From a bacterium (GTDB lineage: Bacteria; Armatimonadota; Zipacnadia; Zipacnadales; Zipacnadaceae): a DNA stretch of 21,118 nucleotides. The DNA lies in the NCBI GenBank assembly GCA_030603495.1, contig JAUVXR010000039.1, forward strand, positions 1 through 21,118. The letters run 5' to 3'. The notes beneath the pieces were generated by a model. The model was not told where the DNA came from, ran no database searches, and was given only the letters and a program-made list of their open reading frames with translations. The position numbers and the translations under genes are program-made. Below, piece by piece: positions 1 through 7,874 of this stretch (positions are counted from its first letter, which is position 1; each line of letters begins with the position of its first letter).

Positions 1-215
1 CGGCTCAGCGCCATAGCGAACTCGTAGCGAGTCATGGCGCGGTTGCCGCGGATCGTGCCATCGGGATACCCAATGAGTATCCCCATGTCCACTAGCTGCT
101 GGACGGCATCATAGGCCCAGTGGTCGAAGGGAACGGTCTGAGCGGGGTTGATCTGTGCGCTAGCCGGAACCGCCAGGGCTACGACTAGACACAGAACTAC
201 AATATACTTGGTCAT
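1..215 (-). CDS. S-layer homology (SLH) domain protein, N-terminal part, cut by window edge
   Basis: Translating the minus strand from the ATG at 215-213 gives 71 residues that run off the left edge. Residues 1-20 form a signal peptide (short basic start, a hydrophobic run VVLCLVVALAVP, then ASA before Q21). Residues about 28-71 are an SLH module: VPFDHWAYDAVQQL, then GILIGYPDGTIRGN and MTRYEFAMAL, which carry the conserved aromatic, GYPDG and R-x-E-F positions. SLH modules anchor exported proteins to cell-wall polymer or, in diderm phyla, often sit at the front of outer-membrane porin-like proteins. What follows the SLH domain is outside the window, so the full function is unknown. A GAGG site about 8 bases upstream supports the start. 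The gene is divergent from the mannosidase operon. Confidence 0.9.
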   Translation of the reverse strand, partial: MTKYIVVLCLVVALAVPASAQINPAQTVPFDHWAYDAVQQLVDMGILIGYPDGTIRGNRAMTRYEFAMALS

Positions 216-840
216 TTGATTTATCCTCGCATTAACTCTCAGGAAGCAAAGCCAATTAGCCTCACTTCACCCAAACAGATCGCTTCATAAAGCCGAGTCG
301 TGAGCGCAGTGTCCTTTGTTTCCTGGCTCTAAGGCTCGGGTGTAGCTTTGACGTGTCTGGCTTCCTAACCGCTGACCAAACTGCCTGTCTGGCTAAGCGA
401 GGTACCCTCCCTTCTTGGCCAAGTTTTGACTGGCAGTGCGACTAGGTGCTGAGAGAGCCGGTGAATGAACAAATGAACACTATTCCTCACCGACCAGTGG
501 AAAGTATAGCAGAAATGGTGCCAAAACGCAAGAGAAGCCGCCCCATCAGCCCAGCAACTTCACCAGCAGGGGCCGTCCGCCCTGCTAGTCGGCCAGGATG
601 CAGACTTTTGCTTATGCCCAGAGGGCACTGTGCCCGTTCTCTGCCCACAAGGCACCAACGTTACCTAATTCGGGGTATTATGACCGCCAATAGGCCTGCA
701 AGCTCGCCCTTTCCAAATAGATGGCCGAGGCGGAGAGGGATTCCTGCGTCAAGCCGAGAATCTCCACCGCAACAACAAAGCATACGGGAAATCCTGGCTC
801 TTTTTGCTCCTGTTTGAGTTGCAGACTCAGGAGGTAAGCG
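216..840. other. Divergent intergenic region between the SLH gene and the mannosidase gene
   Basis: These 625 bases should hold promoters for both flanking genes. No frame looks like a real protein: the 123-codon plus-strand frame at 446-817 is rich in Arg, Pro and Ser with no domain pattern. A small hyphenated palindrome, GGGCACTGTGCCC, lies at 623-635 inside a longer imperfect pairing (CAGAG at 619-623 with CTCTG at 639-643). It could be an operator or a leader hairpin, but nothing else supports that. No convincing -35/-10 pair and no tRNA were seen. Confidence 0.5.
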
Positions 841-3543
841 ATGGCCGAGAAGAAGTGGACGATGATGGTCGTGCCGGAAACCCACTGGGATAGGGAGTGG
901 TATCTCACCTTCCAGCAGTTCCGCCACAAGCTGGTCGCGTTGGGCGATAATCTGCTGCATATTATGGAGACCGACCCACGCTACGAGTACTACGTTTTCG
1001 ACGGGCAGACCGTGGTGCTGGAAGACTACCTCCAGATCCGACCGCAGAACCGGGGGCGGCTTGCTGACCTGGTCAAGGCCGAGCGGCTCTTTGTCGGTCC
1101 GTGGTACGTCCTGCCTGACGAGTTCTTGGTCAGCGGTGAGGCTCTGGTGCATAACATCCTGCTGGGGCACAAGATCGCGGCCGAGTTCGGCCGAGTTATG
1201 AAGGCTGGGTACGTGCCTGATCCCTTCGGACACGTCTCCCAGCTCCCCCAGATCCTGGCCGGCTTTGGCCTCGACTCGGCCCTCTTTATGCGCGGCGTGG
1301 GTAATGAACTCGACGACCTGTCCAACGAGTTCTGGTGGGAGGCTCCCGACGGTTCCCGCGTGCTGGGCATTCACCTGATCAATTCGTATTGCAACGGCGC
1401 GAACCTGGGCCAGGAGAGATGGGCGGGTCCAGTAAGTGCCCACCAGCCAGTTGATATGGACATGGCGCTGCAACGGTTCGAGGAAGAGCGCAGTTCGCTG
1501 AGCCAGAAAGCCGCCACTTCTTACCTGCTGCTCAACAACGGCTGTGACCATCTCGAGCCCCAGCCCGAGCTGCCAGACATAATCGAGTACGCCAACGCGC
1601 GGATTGAGAGTATGGAGATCGTCCATAGCCATTATGAGGCGTACGTCGAGGCTGTTCTCTCGGAGGTTGGTGAGTTGGGCACGGTTCGCGGGGAGCTGCA
1701 CAGTGGCAAATACTGGCCGCTGCTCTCGGGCGTCTACTCGGCGCGTATGCACCTCAAGCAGGCCAACGAGCGCTGCCAGACGCTGCTGGAGAAGTGGGCC
1801 GAGCCGTTCTGCGCGTTGGCCTGGCTGACCGGTGCTTCCTACGAACAGAGCTTCCTGTGGGAGGCCTGGCGGCAACTGCTGCGTAACCATCCCCACGACA
1901 GCATTTGCGGCTGCTCGAGTGACCAGGTGCACCGTGAGATGATGCCGCGCTTCTGGCAGGCCCAACAGATTGGCGAGACGCTCTTGGAAAGCGCTACCCA
2001 GCACCTGGCCGGCATGGCCCAGGTTGAAGCTCCGGAGACCGCTGAGGGCTGCGTGTGCGCACGCCAGGTCGTGGTATTCAATCCCAGCAACTGGCGACGC
2101 TCCGAGCCGGCCGTTGTCCACCTGAGCGGTGCCGTTGCGTCGGATAGCGTACCGTTGAATGTAGTTGTGCGCGACGCCAGCGGCACCGTACTGCCCAGCC
2201 AGATTGTGCACCAAGATGTGAGGGAGTGCCGGTGGTTCGCCAATGCCGCTATTCCCGAAGACAAGCTCGCCTGGCAGGCCCAGGTTCTGCTTCCCGCCGA
2301 GGTGCCTCCTCTGGGCTTTGCCGCCTACAGCGTTGTAACGGAGGCCGCCGCTCAAGCCTGTCCTGAAACGGATATTGCGGCTGGTTCGAACTGGATCGAG
2401 AACCAGTACGTGCGGGTGGCGGTTCAGCCCAATGGAACGCTTCAGGTGACCGAGAAGGCCAGTGGCCGAGTCTACGACGGCTGCCATCTGTTCGAGGACA
2501 CTGAGGATGTGGGCGACGAGTACGACTATTCGCATGCCGCGAATAGCATGACTATTACCTCTGCTGGCACCGCCGCGCGCATTTCACTGGTCGAGCGCGG
2601 CCCGCTACAGGCGACCCTCCAGGCTGACCTGGTCCTGCAACTGCCCAAGTCGGCAAGCGAGGATCGCCGCTCGCGGAGCGAGCAAGCCGTGGCCTGTGCC
2701 GTAACCACACGTGTGAGTATCTGCGCGAGCAGCCCCCGCATCAGTGTCGAGACCACAGTGGATAACCAGGCCCGCGATCACCGCTTGCGCGTTTGGTTCC
2801 CCACCGGCTTGAATGTGGCCCACTGCTATGCGGCAGGCCACTTCGATGTAATCAGGCGCAGCCTCGATCTCCCCGACGCTGAGGGGTGGTGCCAGCAGCC
2901 GCAGCCGACTAAGGCCATGCAGGGCTTTGTGGATGTCAACGATGGTGAGCATGGCCTGGCGCTCTGCGCGGTGGGGCTACCGGAATACGAAGTGCTTAGG
3001 ACTAATGGCGGAGCTGTCATTGCTCTGACGCTGCTTCGTTCGGTGGGTTGGCTATCGCGCGGTGATTTAATCACCCGTCCGGGGAACGCCGGGCCCAAGC
3101 TGCCTACGCCCGAGGCGCAGTGCCTGGGACAGCATACCTTCCGCTATGCGCTGGTGCCGCATCAAGGGGGCTGGCTGAGGGCGCAGATGTGGCAGCACGC
3201 CGCAGCCGAGAAGGCGCCGCTGCGAGCAGTGGCGACCGATCTAAGCGGATCCGGTGCCCACACCCGCCTCAGCTTCCTTCAAGTTGAGCCGACTGAGTTG
3301 GTGGTGACGTGCGTGAAGAAGGCAGAGCGCGAAGAGGCCCTGACTGTTCGCTGCTACAACATCTCCGAGCATCCCATCTCCGGGCGCGTCTCGGCCTACA
3401 GACCTATTGAGCGAGCTGAGCTGCTCAATCTCAACGAGGAGCCGACCGAAGAACTCAGTGTTAGTGGAGGTGGCGACGTCGAGCTGGCCGACGTTCCCGG
3501 CCGCCGTATTCTCACCCTGGCGCTCTACTTCGGTGAGTCCTAA
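841..3543 (+). CDS. Glycoside hydrolase family 38 alpha-mannosidase
   Basis: The 900-residue protein has the usual length of bacterial GH38 enzymes, which are zinc-dependent retaining alpha-mannosidases. The family's active-site signatures are present in order. PETHWDREW gives the zinc ligands H15 and D17. GYVPDPFGH gives the nucleophile D127. LLNNGCDHLEPQ lies at about 231-241 and SGKYWPLLSGVYSAR at about 288-302. NHPHDSICGCSS gives the zinc ligand H352 and D353. The remaining ~500 residues are the beta-sandwich part typical of the family. There is no signal peptide, so it probably acts in the cytoplasm on imported oligosaccharides or glycosides. Mannosylglycerate or mannosyl-oligosaccharide is possible; the sequence does not settle the substrate. 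The start is well supported by AGGAGG at 829-834. A membrane-protein gene follows after 110 bases. Confidence 0.93.
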   Translation: MAEKKWTMMVVPETHWDREWYLTFQQFRHKLVALGDNLLHIMETDPRYEYYVFDGQTVVLEDYLQIRPQNRGRLADLVKAERLFVGPWYVLPDEFLVSGEALVHNILLGHKIAAEFGRVMKAGYVPDPFGHVSQLPQILAGFGLDSALFMRGVGNELDDLSNEFWWEAPDGSRVLGIHLINSYCNGANLGQERWAGPVSAHQPVDMDMALQRFEEERSSLSQKAATSYLLLNNGCDHLEPQPELPDIIEYANARIESMEIVHSHYEAYVEAVLSEVGELGTVRGELHSGKYWPLLSGVYSARMHLKQANERCQTLLEKWAEPFCALAWLTGASYEQSFLWEAWRQLLRNHPHDSICGCSSDQVHREMMPRFWQAQQIGETLLESATQHLAGMAQVEAPETAEGCVCARQVVVFNPSNWRRSEPAVVHLSGAVASDSVPLNVVVRDASGTVLPSQIVHQDVRECRWFANAAIPEDKLAWQAQVLLPAEVPPLGFAAYSVVTEAAAQACPETDIAAGSNWIENQYVRVAVQPNGTLQVTEKASGRVYDGCHLFEDTEDVGDEYDYSHAANSMTITSAGTAARISLVERGPLQATLQADLVLQLPKSASEDRRSRSEQAVACAVTTRVSICASSPRISVETTVDNQARDHRLRVWFPTGLNVAHCYAAGHFDVIRRSLDLPDAEGWCQQPQPTKAMQGFVDVNDGEHGLALCAVGLPEYEVLRTNGGAVIALTLLRSVGWLSRGDLITRPGNAGPKLPTPEAQCLGQHTFRYALVPHQGGWLRAQMWQHAAAEKAPLRAVATDLSGSGAHTRLSFLQVEPTELVVTCVKKAEREEALTVRCYNISEHPISGRVSAYRPIERAELLNLNEEPTEELSVSGGGDVELADVPGRRILTLALYFGES

Positions 3544-3653
3544 GCATTACGTCATCTTGTTGTACTCGGGGAAGCATAGCTTCTGCTGACGAGGCCACTT
3601 CTGCGGGGGAGTGCCCTTTCGTCTGATGTTTAGCGCTGGGACAGGAGGAGACG

Positions 3654-4757
3654 ATGCCGAGAAACCTACACTGTCACATCTTGGCGAGTCCGCGTTGGCC
3701 GGGGTGGCGCATAGCCATATTCTATGCCCTCCTGTGTCTGTTCTTCGCACGCCATCTGGTGCCGTTCACTGTGGCAGGGACGATGGCGGATAGCGAGGGC
3801 ACGGTAACCACTCTACACGAGCGCATTGTCTCTTGGCGTGAACCCACTATATACCAGTACCGCTGGCTGGTGCCGCTGATGGCGGAGGGCATTAGCCGGG
3901 TAACGAGTTTGTCGCCACGCCATTCCTACATGATATTGGCCGTGGTGACGATGTGGCTGGTGCTGGTAAGCTTTCATATGCTGCTGCGCCGCTGTTTCTC
4001 CCCGGCTGCCTCCCTTGCGGGTGCTCTTATCGTGCTGATGGCTTACGTGGTTACAATACCGCACATGTACTTCCATCCGTACGACATCCTCTGCGCCCTC
4101 TGGGTGGTAGTGGCGATAGAAGGGATATTTCGCAAATCCGCACTCGTGTACGTTGCTGCCTTGGCTCTGCTGTGCCTGACCAAGTGGGTAGCCGCAGCAG
4201 TTGCTGTGATTTTTCTGGCGCCTGCCTGGTTTGATCACAGCACAAGTCGCTCCTTGCGCTGGCGGGCCGTTCTGGGCGGTATAGCGGTTGTGGCGATAGT
4301 CTTCGGTGCTCTACACATACCTCTCATAGGTGTTGATCTACTCTTCAAGACACCTACGACTCCCCTTTATGCGGGGGGGATAACCACCGCTCAATGGGTG
4401 GCAAGTGTGCTTGACCCGAAGCAGTTCGCTAATGCTGTCGTGTATCTGCTGCCGGCGCTGGTCGGGGTATTCTGGGGCTATCGTTTGGTGGCCAGCACCT
4501 GGCGTAGGCTGCTCTGGTATCCACTCGGTATTCTTCTCTGCGGCTTGGGGGCAAAGATAATCATCTGGGAGACGCGGACATACTTCTCTGCTTGGGTGGT
4601 GTTTGTGCCTTTTCTTCTGGCGGCCCTGTTCAGAGCATCGGCCGCGGATGCTCACTTCGCGAGACCACCACGAAGCCTTGAACCGGGGCAGACGCGGAAA
4701 GAAGCCGGGGGCTCCCCGCCTCCGCCCGAGGTGGACAACACTGAAGCTGTTGATTAG
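3654..4757 (+). CDS. Polytopic inner-membrane protein of unknown function
   Basis: The 367-residue protein has about eight or nine predicted membrane spans, roughly at residues 18-36, 91-111, 117-137, 143-159, 163-190, 205-222, 260-277, 288-306 and 311-327. A hydrophilic loop (about 40-70) precedes YRWLVPLMAEGI. The C-terminal ~40 residues are a polar Pro/Gly-rich tail ending in an acidic stretch. The long first loop and the many aromatic residues at membrane edges resemble GT-C-type glycosyltransferases or polymer-export proteins, but I see no diagnostic motif and do not assign a function. AGGAGGAG at 3643-3650 fixes the ATG. It may be co-transcribed with the mannosidase gene upstream. The 289 bases after it contain nothing recognisable. 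Confidence 0.75.
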   Translation: MPRNLHCHILASPRWPGWRIAIFYALLCLFFARHLVPFTVAGTMADSEGTVTTLHERIVSWREPTIYQYRWLVPLMAEGISRVTSLSPRHSYMILAVVTMWLVLVSFHMLLRRCFSPAASLAGALIVLMAYVVTIPHMYFHPYDILCALWVVVAIEGIFRKSALVYVAALALLCLTKWVAAAVAVIFLAPAWFDHSTSRSLRWRAVLGGIAVVAIVFGALHIPLIGVDLLFKTPTTPLYAGGITTAQWVASVLDPKQFANAVVYLLPALVGVFWGYRLVASTWRRLLWYPLGILLCGLGAKIIIWETRTYFSAWVVFVPFLLAALFRASAADAHFARPPRSLEPGQTRKEAGGSPPPPEVDNTEAVD

Positions 4758-5046
4758 ACGCTGCCTGGGCCTGCGATGAATCCTGGCCGCATCGTATCGC
4801 CGCCGCAATGCCCTAGTTCGAGCTGCTTAGTTTGTACTACGTTATTCACGTCGCCCAATGGCTGCACGAAGACTGCTTCAAGCGAAGACTGATACAAGTG
4901 CCATACTCCCACGTCGGCCTTTCGCCGCGCCCAATACGGAGACCAAGCTCTAACCGACCTCAAGAAAGGTTAAACCATAGTTCTGGATGGGTATATTGTG
5001 ATTAAGCACCTATTCCTCAATATCTGGCAGCATTGGCCGACAGCAT

Positions 5047-6072
5047 ATGTGGTGGAAGACAATGGTCAATCGGTCACCAAGCTATGTCAGAACGGCGGCG
5101 TTGGTTTTGGTCTGCGCCGGTCTTATGGCCTGTGCTCATGCGCAAGCGCCGGCGCCGGCGAACCACGATGACGCCCGCCCCGTCATACTGACCCTCGGCT
5201 CTAGCCAGGTGCAACTGACAGTGCCGGCGGGCTGGCATGCTCAGCAGCCCCAGACCCATCCCGACGACGCTGTAACCCTGGCGCTTATCGGACGCGACCC
5301 AGCCGCGAGACTCACCGTCAAAGTGAAGCCCGTTTCGGTTGAATTGGGCCTGGAGGCGTTGGGCAAGGCCCTTCAAGTAGCACTCACGGCCCATCCTGGC
5401 TTTGAGTTGACCGGGTCCCGCCTGGTGTTGGTCTCAGAAATTCCCGTGATCACTCTGGCGGGTACGCTCGCTGAAAACGAGCATCAGCTCGATGTGTGTG
5501 TCTATGTCTTCCGCGCTTCCGGATACCTGTGGGAGATGGTCCTGACGGCGCCTCAGGCTGTCGGCGTGTCTACTGACCTATTGAAGGAGATGGTCGCCGC
5601 CCTGAGCGTGCGCCCTACGCCCGAGGACCGGTGGGCCCGGCTTAGTTGCTCCCAAGAGGTGCTGCTGGCCTACCAGGACTCGCACCACTTGGCACTGGCT
5701 GAGTCAGGAGTTGGCCTGCCAGGTGTGATCATTCGCGATCTGGACTCGTGCCTGAACAAAGTGGCAATCGGGACTCGGCTCAATGCTGAGAAGCAGCTCG
5801 CCGATGAAGGCCAGCACTTTCCCGCCAATACGTCCCAACTGATCATCTACCTAGAGACGAACAATGCTCCAAGCAATACCGAGATCACCTTCCAGTTCGC
5901 CAGCGGCGAAGAAACGATCTTCCAGCGCCGCATCCGTCTGTCGGGCAGCCGCAAGTTCGCCGTGACCGTCTCCCCGCGCAACCGCCCGAGCTTTCCGCCG
6001 GGCGCTTACCTCTGCCGCGTGCTGGTCAACGATCAGATGGCTTGGGAAGTCCCCACCCAGATTGGCAATTAG
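5047..6072 (+). CDS. Exported DcrB/PsbP-like protein (possible lipoprotein)
   Basis: The 341-residue protein begins with a signal sequence: a basic start, hydrophobic core AALVLVCAGLMA, then CAHAQA. Either C29 (LMAC, a weak lipobox) is lipidated or signal peptidase I cuts after AHAQA (A34). Residues about 45-195 resemble the DcrB/DUF1795 or PsbP-like fold: a strand ending TVPAGWHAQ, a VTLALIGRDPAARLTV segment, a helix GLEALGKALQVAL, a paired-strand region and a closing LLKEMVAALSVRP. The last ~80 residues look like a separate beta-rich domain with SFPPGAYLCRVLVND, as in Ig-like ligand modules. Function is unknown; such proteins are periplasmic or surface-anchored. The start is uncertain: ATG 5047 has no clear ribosome site, and ATG 5062 (M6), preceded by GGTGGAAG, is a good alternative. 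Confidence 0.7.
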   Translation: MWWKTMVNRSPSYVRTAALVLVCAGLMACAHAQAPAPANHDDARPVILTLGSSQVQLTVPAGWHAQQPQTHPDDAVTLALIGRDPAARLTVKVKPVSVELGLEALGKALQVALTAHPGFELTGSRLVLVSEIPVITLAGTLAENEHQLDVCVYVFRASGYLWEMVLTAPQAVGVSTDLLKEMVAALSVRPTPEDRWARLSCSQEVLLAYQDSHHLALAESGVGLPGVIIRDLDSCLNKVAIGTRLNAEKQLADEGQHFPANTSQLIIYLETNNAPSNTEITFQFASGEETIFQRRIRLSGSRKFAVTVSPRNRPSFPPGAYLCRVLVNDQMAWEVPTQIGN

Positions 6073-6173
6073 CCACGCTTCGCGGTCTCATCTGGCTCCG
6101 CCTGCTTGCGCCAGAACCACTCATTGTGTAGTATGTACTGATGTCTTGTCTTATGCCCAGTAGAGTTCCCTGC

Positions 6174-6179
6174 GAAGGA
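6174..6179 (+). promoter_or_regulatory. Ribosome binding site that decides the small-protein start
   Basis: GAAGGA at 6174-6179 lies 8 bases before the ATG at 6188. It overlaps the other in-frame ATG at 6179, so the downstream start is preferred. Confidence 0.55.
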
Positions 6180-6187
6180 TGGCTATC

Positions 6188-6355
6188 ATGCACTGGTTAT
6201 CCGCAACCGTGGCGCAGTGGCACGAAGGCAGCCGACTGCTCTATGCCTTCGTAACGGTAGGCACAGTTCTCGGCATTGGCCTGCTCTTCGGCTTCTTGAG
6301 CGCCTGGATTGGTCGCAAATTGGGTATTGATCCGTCCCGGCGCAAGCACCAATAG
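6188..6355 (+). CDS. 55-residue single-span membrane protein upstream of a TauE/SafE permease
   Basis: The frame from ATG 6188 to TAG 6353-6355 encodes 55 residues (58 if the ATG at 6179 is used). It has an amphipathic start (MHWLSATVAQWHEGSRL), one strong membrane span (LLYAFVTVGTVLGIGLLFGF, about residues 17-37), and a positively charged tail ending in SRRKHQ, which predicts the C terminus inside the cell. The stop codon lies inside the ribosome site of the permease gene, 17 bases before its GTG start, so the two are almost certainly co-translated. It resembles small auxiliary subunits of transporters, but I do not recognise a named family. Confidence 0.65.
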   Translation: MHWLSATVAQWHEGSRLLYAFVTVGTVLGIGLLFGFLSAWIGRKLGIDPSRRKHQ

Positions 6356-6362
6356 GAGGGAG
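6354..6362 (+). promoter_or_regulatory. Ribosome binding site of the TauE/SafE gene
   Basis: AGGAGGGAG at 6354-6362 overlaps the stop codon of the preceding small gene and sits 10 bases before GTG 6373. This supports a GTG start and translational coupling. Confidence 0.6.
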
Positions 6363-6372
6363 TCGCTCTTAC

Positions 6373-7416
6373 GTGTTTTTCCCTGTAGCTGAGGTTAGCA
6401 TAGCTGTATGGTACTTGGTGGGTATTGGCTTTGCGGTAGGGGTATGTGGCGGCTTCTGGGGAATGGGTGGCGGCTGGATAACCACGCCCGCTCTTTACGC
6501 ACTCGGCATCCCGATGAACATCGCCGTGGGCACCGGCTTAGCCCAGATGGTCGGCCAGTCCGTGGTCGCCACCATTTGGCACAGCAGGTTCGGCAATGTA
6601 TCGTTTCGAGTGGCAGCGATAATGATCCCCGGTACCATACTCGGTGTCGAAATCGGCGCACGCATTATGGAGCATCTCAAAGCAGCGGGGCAGGCCCACG
6701 TTGATGAGGTAATTAGCATTCTGTACGTCATTCTGCTCAGTGCTCTGGCCATCTACATCGTTCTGGAGTCTGTCCAGTCTCAGCGGTCGCTTCGCCGTGA
6801 GCGCCAACTGATGGCCCAAGACGGGGCCAAACCACCCGCTCAGAGTGCTGATGTCCCAGACCACGTCAGCTTTGACCTGGCCAGGCGACTGCAGTACCTG
6901 CGTATCCCCCCTATGGTCTCCTGCCCGCTGCTGCGCGTCGAGAGCATTTCGTTTTGGGTCGTTTTCGTCGCGGCTGCGTTAACGGGTATCCTGGCAGGCC
7001 TACTGGGGGTGGGCGGCGGCTTTCTGCGCGTGCCGATGCTTGTCTACCTCATCGGCTGCCCCACACATGTTGCGGTTGGCACCGACCTATTTGCCATCAT
7101 CATCTCCGGCAGCTACGGCTCCTTCACGCATGCACTGAAGGGCAACGTAGACCTGATGATTGCGCTCGTCATGCTACTGGGCGCTTTATTCGGCGCGCAA
7201 ATCGGTAGCTTCGCTACGCGCTATGTCCAAGGGGTCCAGCTCCGGGCCCTGTTCGGCGCCGCCCTGATGGCGGCGACCGCTTCCCTCATCTTCAAGAGTT
7301 TCCTTAACATGCCCCAGTTGGCTGCCGTTCTGATCATCGGCATGGCTGCCCTGATGGCCGCAATCATCATCGGGCTGCTTATTCGCGGCGTAATCCGTAG
7401 TACTTCGCCTTCCTAG
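6373..7416 (+). CDS. TauE/SafE-family (DUF81) sulfite/anion exporter permease
   Basis: The 347-residue integral membrane protein shows the internal duplication typical of the family. The first half carries GFAVGVCGGFWGMGGGW (about 19-35) followed by TTPALYALGIP and AVGTGLAQM. The second half carries GILAGLLGVGGGFLRVP (about 204-221) followed by a CPTHVAVGTDLF segment. About eight spans are expected, with a charged cytoplasmic loop near residues 135-180. Family members export sulfite, sulfoacetate and related organosulfur anions, or are of unknown substrate. A S1 sulfatase further downstream makes a sulfur-anion role tempting but unproven. The gene starts at GTG with a strong ribosome site and follows a 55-residue membrane protein closely. 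Confidence 0.9.
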   Translation: MFFPVAEVSIAVWYLVGIGFAVGVCGGFWGMGGGWITTPALYALGIPMNIAVGTGLAQMVGQSVVATIWHSRFGNVSFRVAAIMIPGTILGVEIGARIMEHLKAAGQAHVDEVISILYVILLSALAIYIVLESVQSQRSLRRERQLMAQDGAKPPAQSADVPDHVSFDLARRLQYLRIPPMVSCPLLRVESISFWVVFVAAALTGILAGLLGVGGGFLRVPMLVYLIGCPTHVAVGTDLFAIIISGSYGSFTHALKGNVDLMIALVMLLGALFGAQIGSFATRYVQGVQLRALFGAALMAATASLIFKSFLNMPQLAAVLIIGMAALMAAIIIGLLIRGVIRSTSPS

Positions 7417-7874
7417 CGCAACACTGGCCAGACCGCGTCGGCCGGCCAGCCAGGCCAGCACACTCGGCACAAGTGCCGCTGCCCCTGGTGGCCCGACTAA
7501 GGTAGCGGCCAGCAACACGGCGGAGCTCCGCTGCCTGCCCGGGACGCAAGATGGCTCCTTCACCGTGGCCGTACTGATGTTGGCTTGCCATCCATGTTTA
7601 TTGACCCTCGTTCTCAGTCCCTCCCTTGTTGCCGGGCAGAGGCTGACCGCTTGGTGAGACCACCAATGATCTGTAGTTTTGCTCATACTCAGGGGTACTG
7701 TGCTTGCTATCTGCCCAAAGCCGACAGAGTTTGATGATTCACGGCCAGAAGCCCCTGGGAAGCCTGCAAAGCGCTGGTTTTTCCGAAAACATTCCCAGCA
7801 TGAGCAGGAATTCATTACAAGTTCTAAGAATATGGCAATAGGCAGCAGCCAAATGGGGAATCGATGTCATAATA
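7417..7874. other. Intergenic region before the lyase gene
   Basis: These 458 bases have no frame with recognisable protein character on either strand. A GC-rich inverted sequence just after the permease stop (CTGGCC near 7424 paired with GGCCAG near 7444) could fold into a hairpin, but no T-run follows, so I do not call it a terminator. The region should include the promoter for the lyase gene; no clear promoter was found. Confidence 0.4.

Noticed and set aside
446-817. 123-codon plus-strand frame before the GH38 gene.
   Set aside because: Composition is Arg/Pro/Ser-rich and random-like, with no ribosome site or known domain.
661-2535. A 624-codon open frame antisense to the GH38 gene.
   Set aside because: It covers the conserved GH38 frame, has no domain pattern or good ribosome site, and reflects codon bias in GC-rich coding sequence.
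3571-3583. Small hairpin GAAGCATAGCTTC after the GH38 gene, possible terminator.
   Set aside because: Only a 5-base stem with no T-run after it, and the next gene follows closely with the same strand.
4867-4891. Nine-base direct repeat CGAAGACTG (4867-4875 and 4883-4891).
   Set aside because: Two copies only, no known operator match, and plausible by chance.
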